NCBI RefSeq assembly: GCF_002933275.1
Contig: NZ_PSSX01000006.1
Span: forward strand, 124,001 to 188,000
Source: Marinobacter maroccanus
GTDB taxonomy: Bacteria > Pseudomonadota > Gammaproteobacteria > Pseudomonadales > Oleiphilaceae
Direction of reading: 5' to 3'
DNA length: 64,000 nt
Shown: positions 35,880-46,264 of the stretch, piece by piece
How positions within the stretch are numbered: position 1 is the stretch's first letter
How the letters are laid out: each line of letters opens with the position of its first letter
The notes under the pieces: model-generated
What the model was told of the DNA's origin: nothing
Database searches by the model: none
The model's input: the letters and a program-made list of their open reading frames with translations, nothing else
Program-made: the position numbers and the translations under genes

Positions 35880-36749
35880 TCAGAAAGCAATCTTCTCCCG
35901 CTCACTGATGCCCAGGTTCTTCCAGATGCTGATACTGGGCTCTACCTGGTTCAGGGTATAGAAATGCAAGCCTGGAGCACCGGCCTTCAACAGCTTCTCA
36001 CACATCTCGGTGACCACTTCCTCACCGAACTTGCGGATGGAATCCGTGTCGTCGCCGTAGGCTTCGAGCTGCTTGCGAATCCAGCGGGGAATTTCCGCGC
36101 CGCACATGTCCGAGAAACGAACCAGGTTGGAGAAATTGACGATGGGCATGATGCCCGGCACAACCGGGATGGTAACGCCCATTTTCTCCAGCCGGTCGAT
36201 GAAGTAGAAGTAGCTGTCTGCGTTGAAGAAGTACTGGGTAATGGCGCTGTTGGCACCGGCCTGAACCTTGCGGGCAAAGTTCTTCAGATCTTCTTCGGCA
36301 TTGCGGGCCTGAGGATGAAACTCAGGGTACGCCGCCACTTCCAGGTTGAAGGTGTCGCCGCTGTGCTCACGGATAAACTCCACCAGCTCGTTGGCGTAGC
36401 GCAGCTCACCGGCGGCACCCATACCGGAGGGCATGTCGCCCCGCAGGGCGACAATCCGGTTGATTCCGTGCTCCCGGTACAGATCCAGAAGCTCCCCGAT
36501 TTCCTGGCGGGTGCCGCCGACGCAGGAAAGATGAGGTGCCGTGGAAATGCCCTGGCTATGCAGGTTGAGCACGGTCTCGATGGTGCGGTCCCGGGTGGAA
36601 CCACCGGCGCCGAAGGTGACGGAGAAAAAGTCCGGATTCACCTCGGCCAGCTGGTTGCGCACGTTCTGCAGCTTTTCCTTGCCCTGGTCGGTCTTGGGCG
36701 GGAAAAACTCAAAGCTGAAACGGCGCTTGAACTGTTTCTGGGATTGCAT
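35880..36749 (-). CDS. metF: 5,10-Methylenetetrahydrofolate reductase
   Basis: A 289-aa FAD enzyme reducing methylene-THF to methyl-THF, the methyl donor for homocysteine methylation. SFEFFPPKTDQG at the N-terminus and FSVTFGAGGSTRD (with the FAD/folate site) are diagnostic, as are ALRGDMPSG and QYFFNADSYF. It starts 12 bp after ahcY and closes the metK-ahcY-metF SAM cycle operon. Confidence 0.96.
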   Translation of the reverse strand: MQSQKQFKRRFSFEFFPPKTDQGKEKLQNVRNQLAEVNPDFFSVTFGAGGSTRDRTIETVLNLHSQGISTAPHLSCVGGTRQEIGELLDLYREHGINRIVALRGDMPSGMGAAGELRYANELVEFIREHSGDTFNLEVAAYPEFHPQARNAEEDLKNFARKVQAGANSAITQYFFNADSYFYFIDRLEKMGVTIPVVPGIMPIVNFSNLVRFSDMCGAEIPRWIRKQLEAYGDDTDSIRKFGEEVVTEMCEKLLKAGAPGLHFYTLNQVEPSISIWKNLGISEREKIAF

Positions 36750-36761
36750 CTGTTTACCCGA

Positions 36762-38156
36762 TCAGTACTTGTAGCTTTCTGGCTTGTACGGGCCTTCGAC
36801 CGGTACACCGATGTATTTCGCCTGCTCCGGAGTCATCTTGGTGATCACGCCACCAAAGCCTTCCACCATGGCCCGGGCCACTTCCTCGTCCAGGTGCTTG
36901 GGCAGAACCTGAACATATACGCCTTTCTCGCGGGCATCTTCCGGCAGGTCGGCGAACTTGCGCTCGAACAGGTACATCTGAGCCAGAACCTGGTTGGCAA
37001 AGGAACCATCCATGATCCGTGACGGGTGACCGGTAGCGTTACCCAGGTTAACCAGGCGGCCTTCGGACAGCAGAATCAGGTGGTCGTTGGTGGCCTTGTC
37101 GCGGTAAACCACGTGCACCTGCGGTTTCACCTCGTCCCATTCCCAGTTCTTGCGCATGTAGGCGGTATCGATCTCGTTGTCGAAGTGGCCGATATTGCAC
37201 ACCACGGCACCGCTCTTCAGCGCCTTGAGCATGTGCGCGTCGCACACGTTCATGTTGCCTGTGGTGGTGACCAGCAGATCGGTGTTCTGCAGCAGGTCGC
37301 GGTTCACGGCAGCCTCGGTACCGGTGTTCACTCCGTCAATGTACGGAGACACTACTTCAAAACCGTCCATGCACGCCTGCATGGCGCAGATCGGATCGGC
37401 CTCGGTCACTTTTACAATCATGCCTTCCTGACGCAGCGAGGCGGCAGAGCCCTTGCCCACGTCGCCGTAACCAATCACCAGCGCTTTCTTGCCGGAAAGC
37501 AGGTGGTCGGTAGCGCGCTTGATAGCGTCGTTCAGGCTGTGGCGACAACCATACTTGTTGTCGTTCTTGGACTTGGTGACTGCGTCGTTAACGTTGATCG
37601 CCGGCACCTTCAGGGTGCCTTCGCGCAGCATTTCCTGCAGACGATGCACACCCGTGGTCGTCTCTTCGGTGACACCGTGGCAGTTGGCCAGAATCTCCGG
37701 ATATTTTTCATGGAGCAGGGCGGTCAGGTCGCCGCCGTCATCCAGGATCATGTTCGGTTCCCAGCCATCCACGTCGGCACCGACGGTACGCTCGAGGCAC
37801 CAGTCGTACTCTTCGTCGGTCTCGCCTTTCCAGGCAAACACGGGAATGCCCTGAGCTGCGATGGCGGCAGCGGCCTGATCCTGGGTAGAGAAGATGTTGC
37901 ACGATGACCAGCGAACATTGGCGCCCAGTTCCACCAGGGTCTCAATCAGCACGGCAGTCTGGATGGTCATGTGGATACAGCCCATGATGTTGGCGCCTTT
38001 CAGCGGCTGCTCGGCTTTGTATTTCTCGCGGAGCTTTATCAGGGCAGGCATTTCGCCTTCAGCGATGTTGATTTCCTTTCGGCCCCAGCCGGCCAGGGAA
38101 ATATCGCGAACTTTGTAGTCGTCAAAGCTGTTCAGTTTTTCTGCGGGAGTGCTCAT
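36762..38156 (-). CDS. ahcY: Adenosylhomocysteinase
   Basis: A 464-aa NAD-dependent enzyme splitting S-adenosylhomocysteine to homocysteine and adenosine. Conserved stretches are [15 protein letters not shown], the NAD loop [19 protein letters not shown], and the C-terminal PYKPESYKY, where Lys and Tyr reach the partner's cofactor. The start ATG follows AGGAGAACACC. It follows metK by 63 bp, with a hairpin in the gap. Confidence 0.97.
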   Translation of the reverse strand: MSTPAEKLNSFDDYKVRDISLAGWGRKEINIAEGEMPALIKLREKYKAEQPLKGANIMGCIHMTIQTAVLIETLVELGANVRWSSCNIFSTQDQAAAAIAAQGIPVFAWKGETDEEYDWCLERTVGADVDGWEPNMILDDGGDLTALLHEKYPEILANCHGVTEETTTGVHRLQEMLREGTLKVPAINVNDAVTKSKNDNKYGCRHSLNDAIKRATDHLLSGKKALVIGYGDVGKGSAASLRQEGMIVKVTEADPICAMQACMDGFEVVSPYIDGVNTGTEAAVNRDLLQNTDLLVTTTGNMNVCDAHMLKALKSGAVVCNIGHFDNEIDTAYMRKNWEWDEVKPQVHVVYRDKATNDHLILLSEGRLVNLGNATGHPSRIMDGSFANQVLAQMYLFERKFADLPEDAREKGVYVQVLPKHLDEEVARAMVEGFGGVITKMTPEQAKYIGVPVEGPYKPESYKY

Positions 38157-38167
38157 GGTGTTCTCCT

Positions 38168-38219
38168 GTCAGTCAGTTTGGCTTGGGCGTATGCCTGATG
38201 ACATACGCCCGAAATCGGT
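38168..38219 (-). promoter_or_regulatory. Hairpin in the metK-ahcY spacer
   Basis: GGGCGTATG-TCATCAGG-CATACGCCC on the minus strand forms a perfect 9-bp stem right after the metK stop. No U-tract follows, and the conserved core of SAH riboswitches is absent, so I read it as an RNA-processing or partial-attenuation stem. Confidence 0.5.
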
Positions 38220-39410
38220 TTAGATACCAGCAGCATCCTTGAGAGCCGCGGCGCGATCGGTCTTCTCCCACGGGAAGGCGGTAAAGGTCTTGCCGCCGAC
38301 CGTCATTTCATAGGGATCGCGGCCGAAGTGTCCGTAGGCTGCGGTCGCCCGGTACATCGGGTGCAGCAGATCGAGCATGTTGGTAATCGCGTAGGGCCGC
38401 AGGTCGAAGTTGTCGCGCACCAGTTCAATGATCTTGTCGTCGCTGATCTTGCCGGTGCCGAAAGTGTTCAGGGAGATCGACGTCGGCTGCGCCACACCGA
38501 TGGCGTAGGACACCTGGATCTCACACTTGTCAGCCAGTCCGGCGGCGACGATGTTCTTGGCAACGTAGCGGCCGGCGTAGGCGGCGGAGCGGTCAACCTT
38601 GGATGGATCCTTGCCGGAGAAAGCACCGCCACCGTGGCGTGCCATGCCGCCGTAGGTGTCTACGATTATCTTGCGGCCGGTCAGGCCACAGTCGCCAACG
38701 GGCCCACCGATCACGAACTTGCCGGTCGGGTTGATGTGGAACTGGGTGTCCTTGTGCAGCAGCTCGGCTGGCAGGGCGTGCTTGACGATCAGTTCCATCA
38801 CCGCTTCTTTCAGGTCTTCCTGGGTCACGTCCTCATCGTGCTGGGTAGACAGAACCACCGCGTCGATACCAGCAACCCGGCCGTTTTCGTAGCGGCAGGT
38901 CACCTGGCTCTTGGCGTCCGGGCGCAGCCAAGGCAGCAGGCCGCTCTTGCGGGCTTCGGCCTGGCGCTGAACCAGACGATGAGAGAAGGTGATCGGCGCC
39001 GGCATCAGCACATCGGTTTCGTTGCTGGCGTAGCCGAACATGAGGCCCTGGTCGCCGGCACCCTGGTCTTCCGGCTTCTGGCGGTCAACGCCCTGGGCGA
39101 TATCGACGGACTGCTTGCCAATGATGTTGATGATGCCGCAGGTGTCGCCGTCATAACCCACTTTCGAGGAGGTGTAGCCGATGTCCTTGATCACGCCGCG
39201 CACCAGGTCTTCCAGATCGACCCAGGCACTGGTGGTGATCTCACCGCCAACGATGGCCACACCGGTTTTTACCATGGTTTCGCAGGCAACCCGGGCATGC
39301 GGGTCGTCGGTCAGGATGGCATCCAGCACGGCATCAGAGATCTGGTCTGCCAGTTTGTCCGGATGGCCTTCAGAGACCGATTCGGAAGTGAAGATGTTGT
39401 AGTCAGCCAT
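38220..39410 (-). CDS. metK: S-adenosylmethionine synthetase
   Basis: A 396-aa enzyme making SAM from methionine and ATP. The start [19 protein letters not shown] is canonical; [12 protein letters not shown] and [19 protein letters not shown] are the two classic signatures. ATG 39410 follows GAGGAGCATGTGTT; the frame upstream to 39533 is non-coding leader. A SahR-type operator at 39527-39546 and an adjacent 22-nt inverted repeat lie in its promoter region. Confidence 0.97.
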   Translation of the reverse strand: MADYNIFTSESVSEGHPDKLADQISDAVLDAILTDDPHARVACETMVKTGVAIVGGEITTSAWVDLEDLVRGVIKDIGYTSSKVGYDGDTCGIINIIGKQSVDIAQGVDRQKPEDQGAGDQGLMFGYASNETDVLMPAPITFSHRLVQRQAEARKSGLLPWLRPDAKSQVTCRYENGRVAGIDAVVLSTQHDEDVTQEDLKEAVMELIVKHALPAELLHKDTQFHINPTGKFVIGGPVGDCGLTGRKIIVDTYGGMARHGGGAFSGKDPSKVDRSAAYAGRYVAKNIVAAGLADKCEIQVSYAIGVAQPTSISLNTFGTGKISDDKIIELVRDNFDLRPYAITNMLDLLHPMYRATAAYGHFGRDPYEMTVGGKTFTAFPWEKTDRAAALKDAAGI

Positions 39411-39502
39411 AACACATGCTCCTCTTGTGAGCGATTCAAATTCAGTCCGGTAAGCGACTTTCTTAAAGCGCTTTCCGGTATCCGGTTTGGTGGTCTGTGT
39501 AA

Positions 39503-39524
39503 GGATACGTAAAACTACGTATCC
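39503..39524. promoter_or_regulatory. Inverted repeat between SahR box and metK
   Basis: GGATACGTA-AAAC-TACGTATCC has perfect 9-bp arms. It starts two bases from the SahR-type box and lies about 93-114 bp upstream of metK. It could be a second operator or a leader stem-loop. It does not match MetJ boxes (AGACGTCT). Confidence 0.5.
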
Positions 39525-39526
39525 GT

Positions 39527-39546
39527 ATATCAAAATTTGTTGATAT
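39527..39546. promoter_or_regulatory. SahR-type operator upstream of metK
   Basis: ATATCAA-N6-TTGATAT, perfect 7-bp arms. The same 20-bp architecture recurs upstream of sahR at 40605-40624, and no other gene pair in the window shares it. This supports SahR control of the metK-ahcY-metF operon. Confidence 0.75.
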
Positions 39547-39560
39547 TGCGATTCAGGTCG

Positions 39561-40562
39561 TCAAATCTGGCCGCTGTGTTTCCAGAATTCGCGTACCTGG
39601 ATCTGAAAACCGTTGCGCAAGCCGATAAACAGCTGTTCTCCGGCAACCAGGCCGGCGTCCGCTGCCCAGGTGGTGAGCTCTTCCGGTTCAAAACCCAGCC
39701 AGAGATCACCGCAGTTTGCCTTTGCCCAGTCCTGGTCGTGGCTGCACAGATCGCTGATGACGAAGCAGCCGCCGTTGTTCATCAGCGCCGCGGCATCCAG
39801 GAAGATGTCGGCGGGGCTGGGTACGTGGTGCAGAACCATGTTGGCAACCACCAGGTCAAACGCATCGCCCCGGGCCAGCAGGGTGTCGGTAACGCCCTCA
39901 ATCAGGTCGATGTTGTTCAGCCGTTCATCAATACAGGTACGGGTTGCCTTGGCCAGCATGTCACGGCTGTTATCCAGGGCGACCACATGCCCACAATGCT
40001 CGGCCAGCACTGGCAGGAAGGCGCCTTCGCCGGGGCCGATTTCCAGAGCCGCCTGCCACCGGTGTTTGCGGGACCGCTTGCGGATCATTTCCGCCACTGG
40101 CTCTGCATAAAGATCAAAGGCAGCGATCAGCTCCTGCTGCTCCCGGAACTGCTCGGCATGGCGAGCAAAGAAGGCCTGGGACTGATCCGCACGCTGGGTG
40201 CGGATGGCTTCGATTCGTTCCTGCAGATGCGGCGGTAGAGGCACCCGGTCTACCGCTTCAAATATCTGCCGAATGGTCTGGTCGGTAGGCTTGTCGCTGT
40301 CCAGGTGCAGCGGGCGACGATAGAAAATCGCATTGCCCTCACGCTGGGGCTCAAGCAGACCGGCCTTGTTCATCACTTTCAGATGATGGCTCATGCCAGA
40401 CTGGCGCATATCAAATAGCTGGCTGAGCTCCAGTACCCCGAAGGTATCCCTTCTCAGCACGCGCAAAATCTCCAGACGCAACGGATCCCCGCTTGCTTTG
40501 AAGATCGGGGCCAGTGCCTCCACGGAGGACAGGTTATCGGCGTGTGCGTTCATGGATGTCAT
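39561..40562 (-). CDS. sahR: SahR: ArsR-type repressor fused to a SAM-methyltransferase-like domain
   Basis: A 333-aa two-domain protein. Residues about 15-95 are an ArsR winged helix (FKASGDPLRLEILRVLRRDTFGVLELSQLF, RQSGMSHHLKVMNKAGLL). Residues about 170-300 are a class I methyltransferase fold (ALEIGPGEGAFLPVLAEHCGHVVALDNS, FDLVVANMVLHHVP) expected to sense S-adenosylhomocysteine. Known proteobacterial SahR has this architecture and controls metK, ahcY and metF, exactly the genes downstream. Start uncertain: ATG 40562 or 40553, neither with a clear binding site. Operators lie at 40605-40624 (own promoter) and 39527-39546. Confidence 0.9.
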   Translation of the reverse strand: MTSMNAHADNLSSVEALAPIFKASGDPLRLEILRVLRRDTFGVLELSQLFDMRQSGMSHHLKVMNKAGLLEPQREGNAIFYRRPLHLDSDKPTDQTIRQIFEAVDRVPLPPHLQERIEAIRTQRADQSQAFFARHAEQFREQQELIAAFDLYAEPVAEMIRKRSRKHRWQAALEIGPGEGAFLPVLAEHCGHVVALDNSRDMLAKATRTCIDERLNNIDLIEGVTDTLLARGDAFDLVVANMVLHHVPSPADIFLDAAALMNNGGCFVISDLCSHDQDWAKANCGDLWLGFEPEELTTWAADAGLVAGEQLFIGLRNGFQIQVREFWKHSGQI

Positions 40563-40604
40563 GGGAGCGAAGTGTAGGGTGCTTCGAGTGGCCAATCAAT
40601 AGGC

Positions 40605-40624
40605 ATATCAAAAAATTTTGATAT
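40605..40624. promoter_or_regulatory. SahR-type operator upstream of sahR
   Basis: ATATCAA-N6-TTGATAT, 43 bp upstream of the sahR start, matching the metK-promoter copy in both arms and spacing. Suggests autoregulation. It is also 175 bp upstream of the divergent tkt gene, so an effect there is possible but less likely. Confidence 0.75.
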
Positions 40625-40798
40625 AGAGTTATCATTCTTTGAAATCAGGCCCTTTCGGAAATCCACAGGCAAACAATCGTGAAACAGGCGCATGCTGATT
40701 TGCCCCGGCACACACTAATCGGCGAAAATACGCGCCTCATTTTGATCGCCCTTTAATCACTACGAATTCTTTTCCTGCAAAACACTGGAGAAACGTCA

Positions 40799-42799
40799 AT
40801 GCCGTCTCGTAAAGATCTCGCCAACGCCATTCGCGCGCTGAGCATGGATGCGGTTCAGAAAGCCAAGTCCGGCCACCCGGGTGCGCCCATGGGTATGGCG
40901 GATATCGCCGAGGTTCTGTGGAACGATTACCTGAGCCACAACCCGGCCAACCCTCAGTGGGCCAACCGTGACCGCTTCGTGCTGTCCAACGGTCACGGCT
41001 CCATGCTGCAGTATTCCCTGCTGCACCTGAGCGGTTACGACGTTTCCATCGACGACATCAAGAATTTCCGTCAGCTGCACTCCAAGACCCCGGGCCATCC
41101 CGAATATGGCTACACCCCGGGCATTGAAACCACCACCGGCCCGCTGGGCCAGGGCATTGCCAACGCTGTTGGTTTCGCCATTGCCGAAAAGTCCCTGACG
41201 GCGCAGTTCAATCGTCCGGGCCACGAGATTGTTGACCATTACACCTACGCGTTTTTGGGCGATGGCTGCCTGATGGAAGGCATCTCCCACGAAGTGGCAT
41301 CTCTTGCCGGTACTCTGGGTCTGGGCAAGCTGGTCATGTTCTATGACGACAACGGCATTTCCATTGACGGTGAAGTGGACGGCTGGTTTACCGACAACAC
41401 CCCGCAGCGTTTCGAGTCCTACGGTTGGCAGGTGATTCCGGCCGTAGATGGCCACGATTCTGATGCCGTCCGCGCTGCCATCGAGGCGGCCCGCGCCAAT
41501 ACCGACCAGCCGACTCTGATCTGCTGCAAGACCATCATCGGCTTTGGCTCCCCGAACAAGCAGGGCAAGGAAAGCTGTCACGGCGCCCCCCTGGGTGACG
41601 ACGAAATCACCTTGACCCGCGAGCAGTTGGGTTGGCAGCACGGACCGTTCGAAATCCCGGCCGACATTGCCAGTGCCTGGAATGCCCGTGAAAAAGGTGC
41701 CGCTGCCCAGTCCGAGTGGGAGCAGAAGTTTGCTGCCTACGAGAAGGCTGAGCCGGAGCTGGCCGCGGAATTCAAACGCCGCATGGCCGGTGACCTGCCT
41801 GCCGATTTCGCCGAGAAGGCCCATGCGTACATCCAGGAATGCCAGGACAAAGGCGAGACCGTGGCTTCCCGCAAAGCCTCCCAGAACACCCTGAACGCCT
41901 ACGGCCCGTTGCTGCCGGAACTGATGGGCGGCTCCGCCGACCTGGCCGGTTCCAACCTGACTATCTGGTCCGACACCAAGGGTCTGACCAAAGAAGACGC
42001 AAGCGGCAACTACATCTACTATGGTGTTCGCGAGTTCGGCATGGCCGCCATCATGAACGGTATCGCCCTGCACGGCGGTTTCGTACCCTACGGCGCGACT
42101 TTCCTGATCTTCATGGAATACTGCCGCAACGCCGTGCGCATGGCCGCACTGATGAAGCAGCGTTCCATCTTCGTGTTCACCCACGATTCCATTGGCCTGG
42201 GCGAAGACGGCCCGACACACCAGCCGATCGAGCAGATGGCCAGCCTGCGCACCACGCCCAACATGAGCATGTGGCGCCCCGCTGACACCGTTGAATCTGC
42301 AGTGGCCTGGAAAGCAGCCCTTGAGCGCACCGATGGTCCGACAGCCATGGTGTTCTCCCGTCAGGGCCTGCCGGCCCAGCCCCGCGATGCCCAGCAGCTC
42401 TCGGATGTGGCCAAGGGCGCCTACATCCTGTCCGACAGCGAAGGCACACCGGACCTGATCCTGATCGCCACCGGCTCCGAAGTGGCCCTGGCCCAGGACG
42501 CTGCCGGCACCCTGCGTGAGCAAGGCAAGAAAGTGCGCGTGGTCTCCATGCCGTCCACCGATGTATTCGATGCCCAGAGCGCCGAGTACAAGCAGCAGGT
42601 TCTGCCGCTGGACGTGACCAATCGCATCGCCATCGAAGCCGGCATTGCCGACTATTGGTACAAGTACGTTGGCCTGGATGGTCGCATCATTGGCATGACC
42701 ACCTTTGGTGAGTCCGCCCCTGCGGGCGAGCTGTTCAAGGAATTCGGCTTCACCGTCGACAACGTCCTGGAAGTGGCTGCCGAGCTGCTGGACGCCTGA
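40799..42799 (+). CDS. tkt: Transketolase
   Basis: A 666-aa thiamine-diphosphate enzyme of normal length. The start [38 protein letters not shown] is standard; the ThDP motif begins at [18 protein letters not shown], and the C-terminal half carries [16 protein letters not shown]. It moves two-carbon units in the pentose phosphate pathway. Its stop overlaps the epd start by one base, and pgk and fba follow, forming a carbon-metabolism cluster known from pseudomonads. Confidence 0.97.
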   Translation: MPSRKDLANAIRALSMDAVQKAKSGHPGAPMGMADIAEVLWNDYLSHNPANPQWANRDRFVLSNGHGSMLQYSLLHLSGYDVSIDDIKNFRQLHSKTPGHPEYGYTPGIETTTGPLGQGIANAVGFAIAEKSLTAQFNRPGHEIVDHYTYAFLGDGCLMEGISHEVASLAGTLGLGKLVMFYDDNGISIDGEVDGWFTDNTPQRFESYGWQVIPAVDGHDSDAVRAAIEAARANTDQPTLICCKTIIGFGSPNKQGKESCHGAPLGDDEITLTREQLGWQHGPFEIPADIASAWNAREKGAAAQSEWEQKFAAYEKAEPELAAEFKRRMAGDLPADFAEKAHAYIQECQDKGETVASRKASQNTLNAYGPLLPELMGGSADLAGSNLTIWSDTKGLTKEDASGNYIYYGVREFGMAAIMNGIALHGGFVPYGATFLIFMEYCRNAVRMAALMKQRSIFVFTHDSIGLGEDGPTHQPIEQMASLRTTPNMSMWRPADTVESAVAWKAALERTDGPTAMVFSRQGLPAQPRDAQQLSDVAKGAYILSDSEGTPDLILIATGSEVALAQDAAGTLREQGKKVRVVSMPSTDVFDAQSAEYKQQVLPLDVTNRIAIEAGIADYWYKYVGLDGRIIGMTTFGESAPAGELFKEFGFTVDNVLEVAAELLDA

Positions 42800-43833
42800 T
42801 GACGGACTCTGCGCCTTTTCGTGTCGCCATCAACGGGTACGGCCGAATCGGCCAGTGCGTGTTGCGTGCGCTCTATGAAAACGGCTTCCGCGACCACCTG
42901 CAGGTGGTCGCTATTAATGAGCTGTCGGACATTGACACCATTGCCCACCTGACCCGATACGATTCCACCCATGGCCGGTTCCAGGGTGACATTTCGGTAT
43001 CGGGCCAGGATCTGATGGTCAATGGCGATGCCATCCGGGTTTTGCGCCATGCTGAGCCGGCAGATCTGCCATGGGGCCTGCTGGACGTGGATCTGGTGCT
43101 GGAGTGCTCTGGCGCCTTCTCCGATCGGGCCACAGCGCAAAAACACATTGATGCCGGTGCCAAGCGTTTGCTGTTCTCTCAGCCGGCGGAATCCGACGTG
43201 GACCGCACTGTGGTCTATGGCGTCAACCACGCCGACCTCACAGCAGAAGACGCCATTGTTGCCGCGGCCTCCTGCACGACCAACTGCCTGGTGCCGGTGA
43301 TCAAGGTGCTGGACGAAGCGTTTGGTGTGGAGCAGGGCAGCACCACAACGATCCACGCCGCCATGAACGACCAGCCGGTGATCGACGCCTACCACCACCA
43401 GGACCTGCGCCGAACCCGCAGTGCCCTGCACAACATCGTTCCGGTGGAAACTGGCCTCGCCAAAGGTATCGAACGCCTGTTGCCGAATATGGAAGGCCGA
43501 TTCAGCTCGGTGGCCATGCGGGTGCCGACCATGAACGTCTCGGCCATTGATATGGTAGTGAATGTGGCCAAGGCCACCGACGTGACAGCGGTGAACAACC
43601 TGTTAAAAGAGGCCGCCTACGGCCCGTTGAAGAGCATACTCGGCTATACCGACGAACTGCTGGCCAGCTCCGATTTTAACCACGACGCCCATTCCGGCGT
43701 AGTGGACGGCGGCCAGACCCGGGTAACCGGGGGCACCATGGTGAAAGTGCTGTGCTGGTTCGATAATGAGTGGGGGTTCGCGAACCGGATGCTCGACGTC
43801 AGCCGTAGCTGGCTGACGAAACACAGAACCTGA
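42799..43833 (+). CDS. epd: Erythrose-4-phosphate dehydrogenase (GAPDH family)
   Basis: A 344-aa NAD-dependent dehydrogenase. Cofactor loop INGYGRIGQCVLRALYE; catalytic Cys in AASCTTNCLVPV; partner His in ALHNIVPVETG region. NDQPVIDAYHHQDLRRTRSA is typical of the Epd branch rather than glycolytic GAPDH. Epd makes 4-phosphoerythronate for pyridoxal phosphate synthesis. Start ATG shares its A with the tkt stop (TGATG), implying coupling. Some GapB-type glyceraldehyde-3-phosphate activity cannot be excluded by sequence alone. Confidence 0.88.
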   Translation: MTDSAPFRVAINGYGRIGQCVLRALYENGFRDHLQVVAINELSDIDTIAHLTRYDSTHGRFQGDISVSGQDLMVNGDAIRVLRHAEPADLPWGLLDVDLVLECSGAFSDRATAQKHIDAGAKRLLFSQPAESDVDRTVVYGVNHADLTAEDAIVAAASCTTNCLVPVIKVLDEAFGVEQGSTTTIHAAMNDQPVIDAYHHQDLRRTRSALHNIVPVETGLAKGIERLLPNMEGRFSSVAMRVPTMNVSAIDMVVNVAKATDVTAVNNLLKEAAYGPLKSILGYTDELLASSDFNHDAHSGVVDGGQTRVTGGTMVKVLCWFDNEWGFANRMLDVSRSWLTKHRT

Positions 43834-43856
43834 TTGTCGGTTATCGCTGCACTCGA

Positions 43857-43904
43857 ACCGACCTACCGTAGGTCGGATTGAACGCAGTGAAAATCCGACA
43901 GTTG
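43857..43904. repeat. REP-like unit, third copy
   Basis: cgaccta and ccgtaggtcggatt followed by aatccgac: the gtaggtcggatt element as at 35762-35867, but the inner stem is replaced by gaacgcagtgaaa. It lies in the epd-pgk spacer, 20 bp before a GGGGTCAGATGAA palindrome. Confidence 0.65.
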
Positions 43905-43923
43905 GCTGGAAAAGATTGAAAAC

Positions 43924-43953
43924 GGGGTCAGATGAACGCTTTCATCTGACCCC
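43924..43953. repeat. GGGGTCAGATGAA palindromic repeat, copy 1
   Basis: Perfect 13-bp arms GGGGTCAGATGAA / TTCATCTGACCCC around a CGCT loop. It lies in the epd-pgk spacer, 29 bp before pgk. Related copies occur at 58809-58837 and 59622-59650. Confidence 0.85.
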
Positions 43954-43982
43954 ATGTTCATGCAGATATAGGGAAGATTGTT

Positions 43983-45143
43983 ATGGCCATCAAGAAAATG
44001 ACCGACCTCAACCTCGCCGGCAAGCGAGTGCTGATCCGCGAAGACCTGAACGTGCCGGTCAAGGACGGCAAAGTCTCCAGCGACGCCCGCATCCGCGCGT
44101 CACTGCCTACCATCAAGGCCGCTAAAGACGCCGGCGCCAAAGTCATGCTGATGTCCCACCTGGGCCGCCCGGAAGAAGGCGTGTACGACGAAGCTTCCTC
44201 CATGAAGCCCGTTGCCGACCACCTGACCAAAGTGCTGGGCCAGGAAGTTCGCCTGATCAAGGACTATCTGGATGGCGTTGAAGTGGCCAATGGCGAAGTC
44301 GTCCTGTTCGAAAACGTACGCTTCAACATAGGCGAAAAGAAAGACAATGAAGACCTCGCGAAAAAGTACGCGGCCCTCTGCGACGTCTATGTGATGGACG
44401 CCTTCGGCACCGCCCACCGCGCCCAGGCCTCCACCCACGGCGTAGCCAAATTCACCCCCGAAGCCTGCGCCGGCCCGCTGCTAGCGGCCGAACTCGATGC
44501 CTTGGGCAAAGCCCTGGATAACCCGGCCAAACCGGTGGTGGCCATTGTTGGTGGCTCCAAAGTCTCCACCAAACTGGACGTGCTCAACGCCCTGGAGAAG
44601 GTTTGCGACTCCATCATCGTGGGCGGCGGCATCGCCAACACCTTCCTGGCCGCTGCTGGTCACCCGGTCGGCAAATCCCTGTGCGAACACGACCTGATCG
44701 ACACCGCCAAAGAAATCGCCAGCCGCGTTGAAATCCCGCTGCCGGTCGACGTGGTTGTTGCCAGCGAATTCGCAGAAACCGCCACCGCAACCACCAAGAA
44801 TATCGCCGACGTCAGCGACGACGACATGATCCTCGACGTAGGTCCGGAAACCGCCGGCAAGTTTGCCGACGTACTGAAGAACGCCAAAACCATCCTCTGG
44901 AACGGCCCGGTTGGCGTTTTCGAATTCGACCAGTTCGGCAACGGCACCAAGGCTCTGGCTGAAGCCATCGCCGAAAGCGACGCCTTCTCCCTCGCCGGCG
45001 GTGGTGACACCGTCGCCGCCGTTGACAAGTACGGCGTTGCTGACAAAATCTCCTACATCTCTACCGGTGGTGGTGCCTTCCTCGAGTTCGTCGAAGGCAA
45101 AACGCTCCCGGCAGTAGCGGTACTGGAAGAACGCGGCGCGTAA
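43983..45143 (+). CDS. pgk: Phosphoglycerate kinase
   Basis: A 386-aa glycolytic/gluconeogenic kinase. [20 protein letters not shown] is the canonical N-terminus, with LMSHLGRP and the C-terminal nucleotide site [14 protein letters not shown]. No extra domains. Preceded by two palindromic repeats, so it may be transcribed partly on its own; fba follows 54 bp after the stop. Confidence 0.97.
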   Translation: MAIKKMTDLNLAGKRVLIREDLNVPVKDGKVSSDARIRASLPTIKAAKDAGAKVMLMSHLGRPEEGVYDEASSMKPVADHLTKVLGQEVRLIKDYLDGVEVANGEVVLFENVRFNIGEKKDNEDLAKKYAALCDVYVMDAFGTAHRAQASTHGVAKFTPEACAGPLLAAELDALGKALDNPAKPVVAIVGGSKVSTKLDVLNALEKVCDSIIVGGGIANTFLAAAGHPVGKSLCEHDLIDTAKEIASRVEIPLPVDVVVASEFAETATATTKNIADVSDDDMILDVGPETAGKFADVLKNAKTILWNGPVGVFEFDQFGNGTKALAEAIAESDAFSLAGGGDTVAAVDKYGVADKISYISTGGGAFLEFVEGKTLPAVAVLEERGA

Positions 45144-45197
45144 CGAGTCACTGAAAGAATCCAACTATCCCCAAAGTCCAAACGAAGGAGACGACCC

Positions 45198-46262
45198 ATG
45201 GCCCTGATTTCGATGCGGCAAATGCTGGATCACGCCGCCGAGCATGGTTACGGTGTGCCAGCCTTTAACGTCAACAACCTGGAACAGATGCGCGCCATCA
45301 TGGAAGCCGCCGACAAAACCGACTCCCCGGTGATTGTCCAGGCCTCCGCCGGTGCCCGTAAATACGCCGGCGCCCCCTTCCTGCGCCACCTGATCCTGGC
45401 GGCCATCGAAGAATTCCCGCACATCCCGGTGGTTATGCACCAGGATCATGGCACCAGCCCCTCCGTGTGCCAGCGCTCCATCCAGCTGGGCTTCAGCTCC
45501 GTGATGATGGACGGCTCCCTCGGTGAAGATGGTAAAACCCCCACCGACTACGAATACAACGTCGACGTTACCCGTCGCACCGTTGAAATGGCCCACGCCT
45601 GTGGTGTTTCCGTAGAAGGTGAGCTGGGCTGCCTGGGTTCCCTGGAAACCGGCCAGGCCGGTGAAGAAGACGGCATCGGTGCCGAAGGCACCCTGGACCA
45701 CAGCCAGATGCTGACCGACCCGGAGGAAGCGGCGGACTTCGTCAAGAAAACCCATGTGGACGCCCTGGCCATCGCCATCGGCACCAGCCACGGCGCCTAC
45801 AAGTTTACCCGTCCGCCCACCGGCGACATCCTGGCCATCGACCAGATCAAAGCCATCCACGCCCGCATCCCGGACACCCATCTGGTTATGCACGGCTCCA
45901 GCTCCGTACCCCAGGAGTGGCTGAAGATCATCAACGAATACGGTGGTGAGATCCCCGAAACTTACGGCGTACCGGTTGAAGAAATCGTTGAGGGCATCAA
46001 GCACGGCGTGCGCAAGGTCAACATCGACACCGACCTGCGTCTGGCCAGCACCGGCGCTGTCCGTCGTTTCCTGGCTGAAAACCCGGCCGAGTTCGACCCG
46101 CGCAAATTCCTGAAGGAAACCATGAAGGCCATGACCGAAGTGTGCATTGCACGTTACGAAGCCTTCGGTTGTGCCGGCAACGCCAGCAAGATCAATCCGG
46201 TTAACCTTGAGCGCATGTTCGAGCGCTACGCCTCTGGCGAGCTCGACCCCAAGGTCAAGTAA
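45198..46262 (+). CDS. fba: Class II fructose-1,6-bisphosphate aldolase, Calvin-cycle subtype
   Basis: A 354-aa zinc aldolase. Zinc ligands and substrate loops are visible in [40 protein letters not shown] and [17 protein letters not shown]. Subtype assignment is by the long C-terminal part and the [24 protein letters not shown] start. The ATG follows GGAGACGACCC. The cluster tkt-epd-pgk-fba ends here with a terminator. Confidence 0.97.
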   Translation: MALISMRQMLDHAAEHGYGVPAFNVNNLEQMRAIMEAADKTDSPVIVQASAGARKYAGAPFLRHLILAAIEEFPHIPVVMHQDHGTSPSVCQRSIQLGFSSVMMDGSLGEDGKTPTDYEYNVDVTRRTVEMAHACGVSVEGELGCLGSLETGQAGEEDGIGAEGTLDHSQMLTDPEEAADFVKKTHVDALAIAIGTSHGAYKFTRPPTGDILAIDQIKAIHARIPDTHLVMHGSSSVPQEWLKIINEYGGEIPETYGVPVEEIVEGIKHGVRKVNIDTDLRLASTGAVRRFLAENPAEFDPRKFLKETMKAMTEVCIARYEAFGCAGNASKINPVNLERMFERYASGELDPKVK

Positions 46263-46264
46263 GC

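Noticed and set aside
38157..38219. SAH riboswitch before ahcY
   Set aside because: The 63-bp spacer holds only a simple hairpin and none of the conserved SAH riboswitch core; a SahR repressor is present instead.
38328..39512. 394-codon frame opposite metK
   Set aside because: Shadow of metK; low-complexity Val/Gly/His/Gln content and no start site.
39411..39560. MetJ boxes upstream of metK
   Set aside because: No AGACGTCT-like octamers; the symmetric sites have other sequences.
40796..42523. Long open frame on the strand opposite tkt (575 codons)
   Set aside because: It mirrors the GC-rich codon pattern of tkt, has no family motifs and no plausible ribosome binding site; tkt itself is certain.
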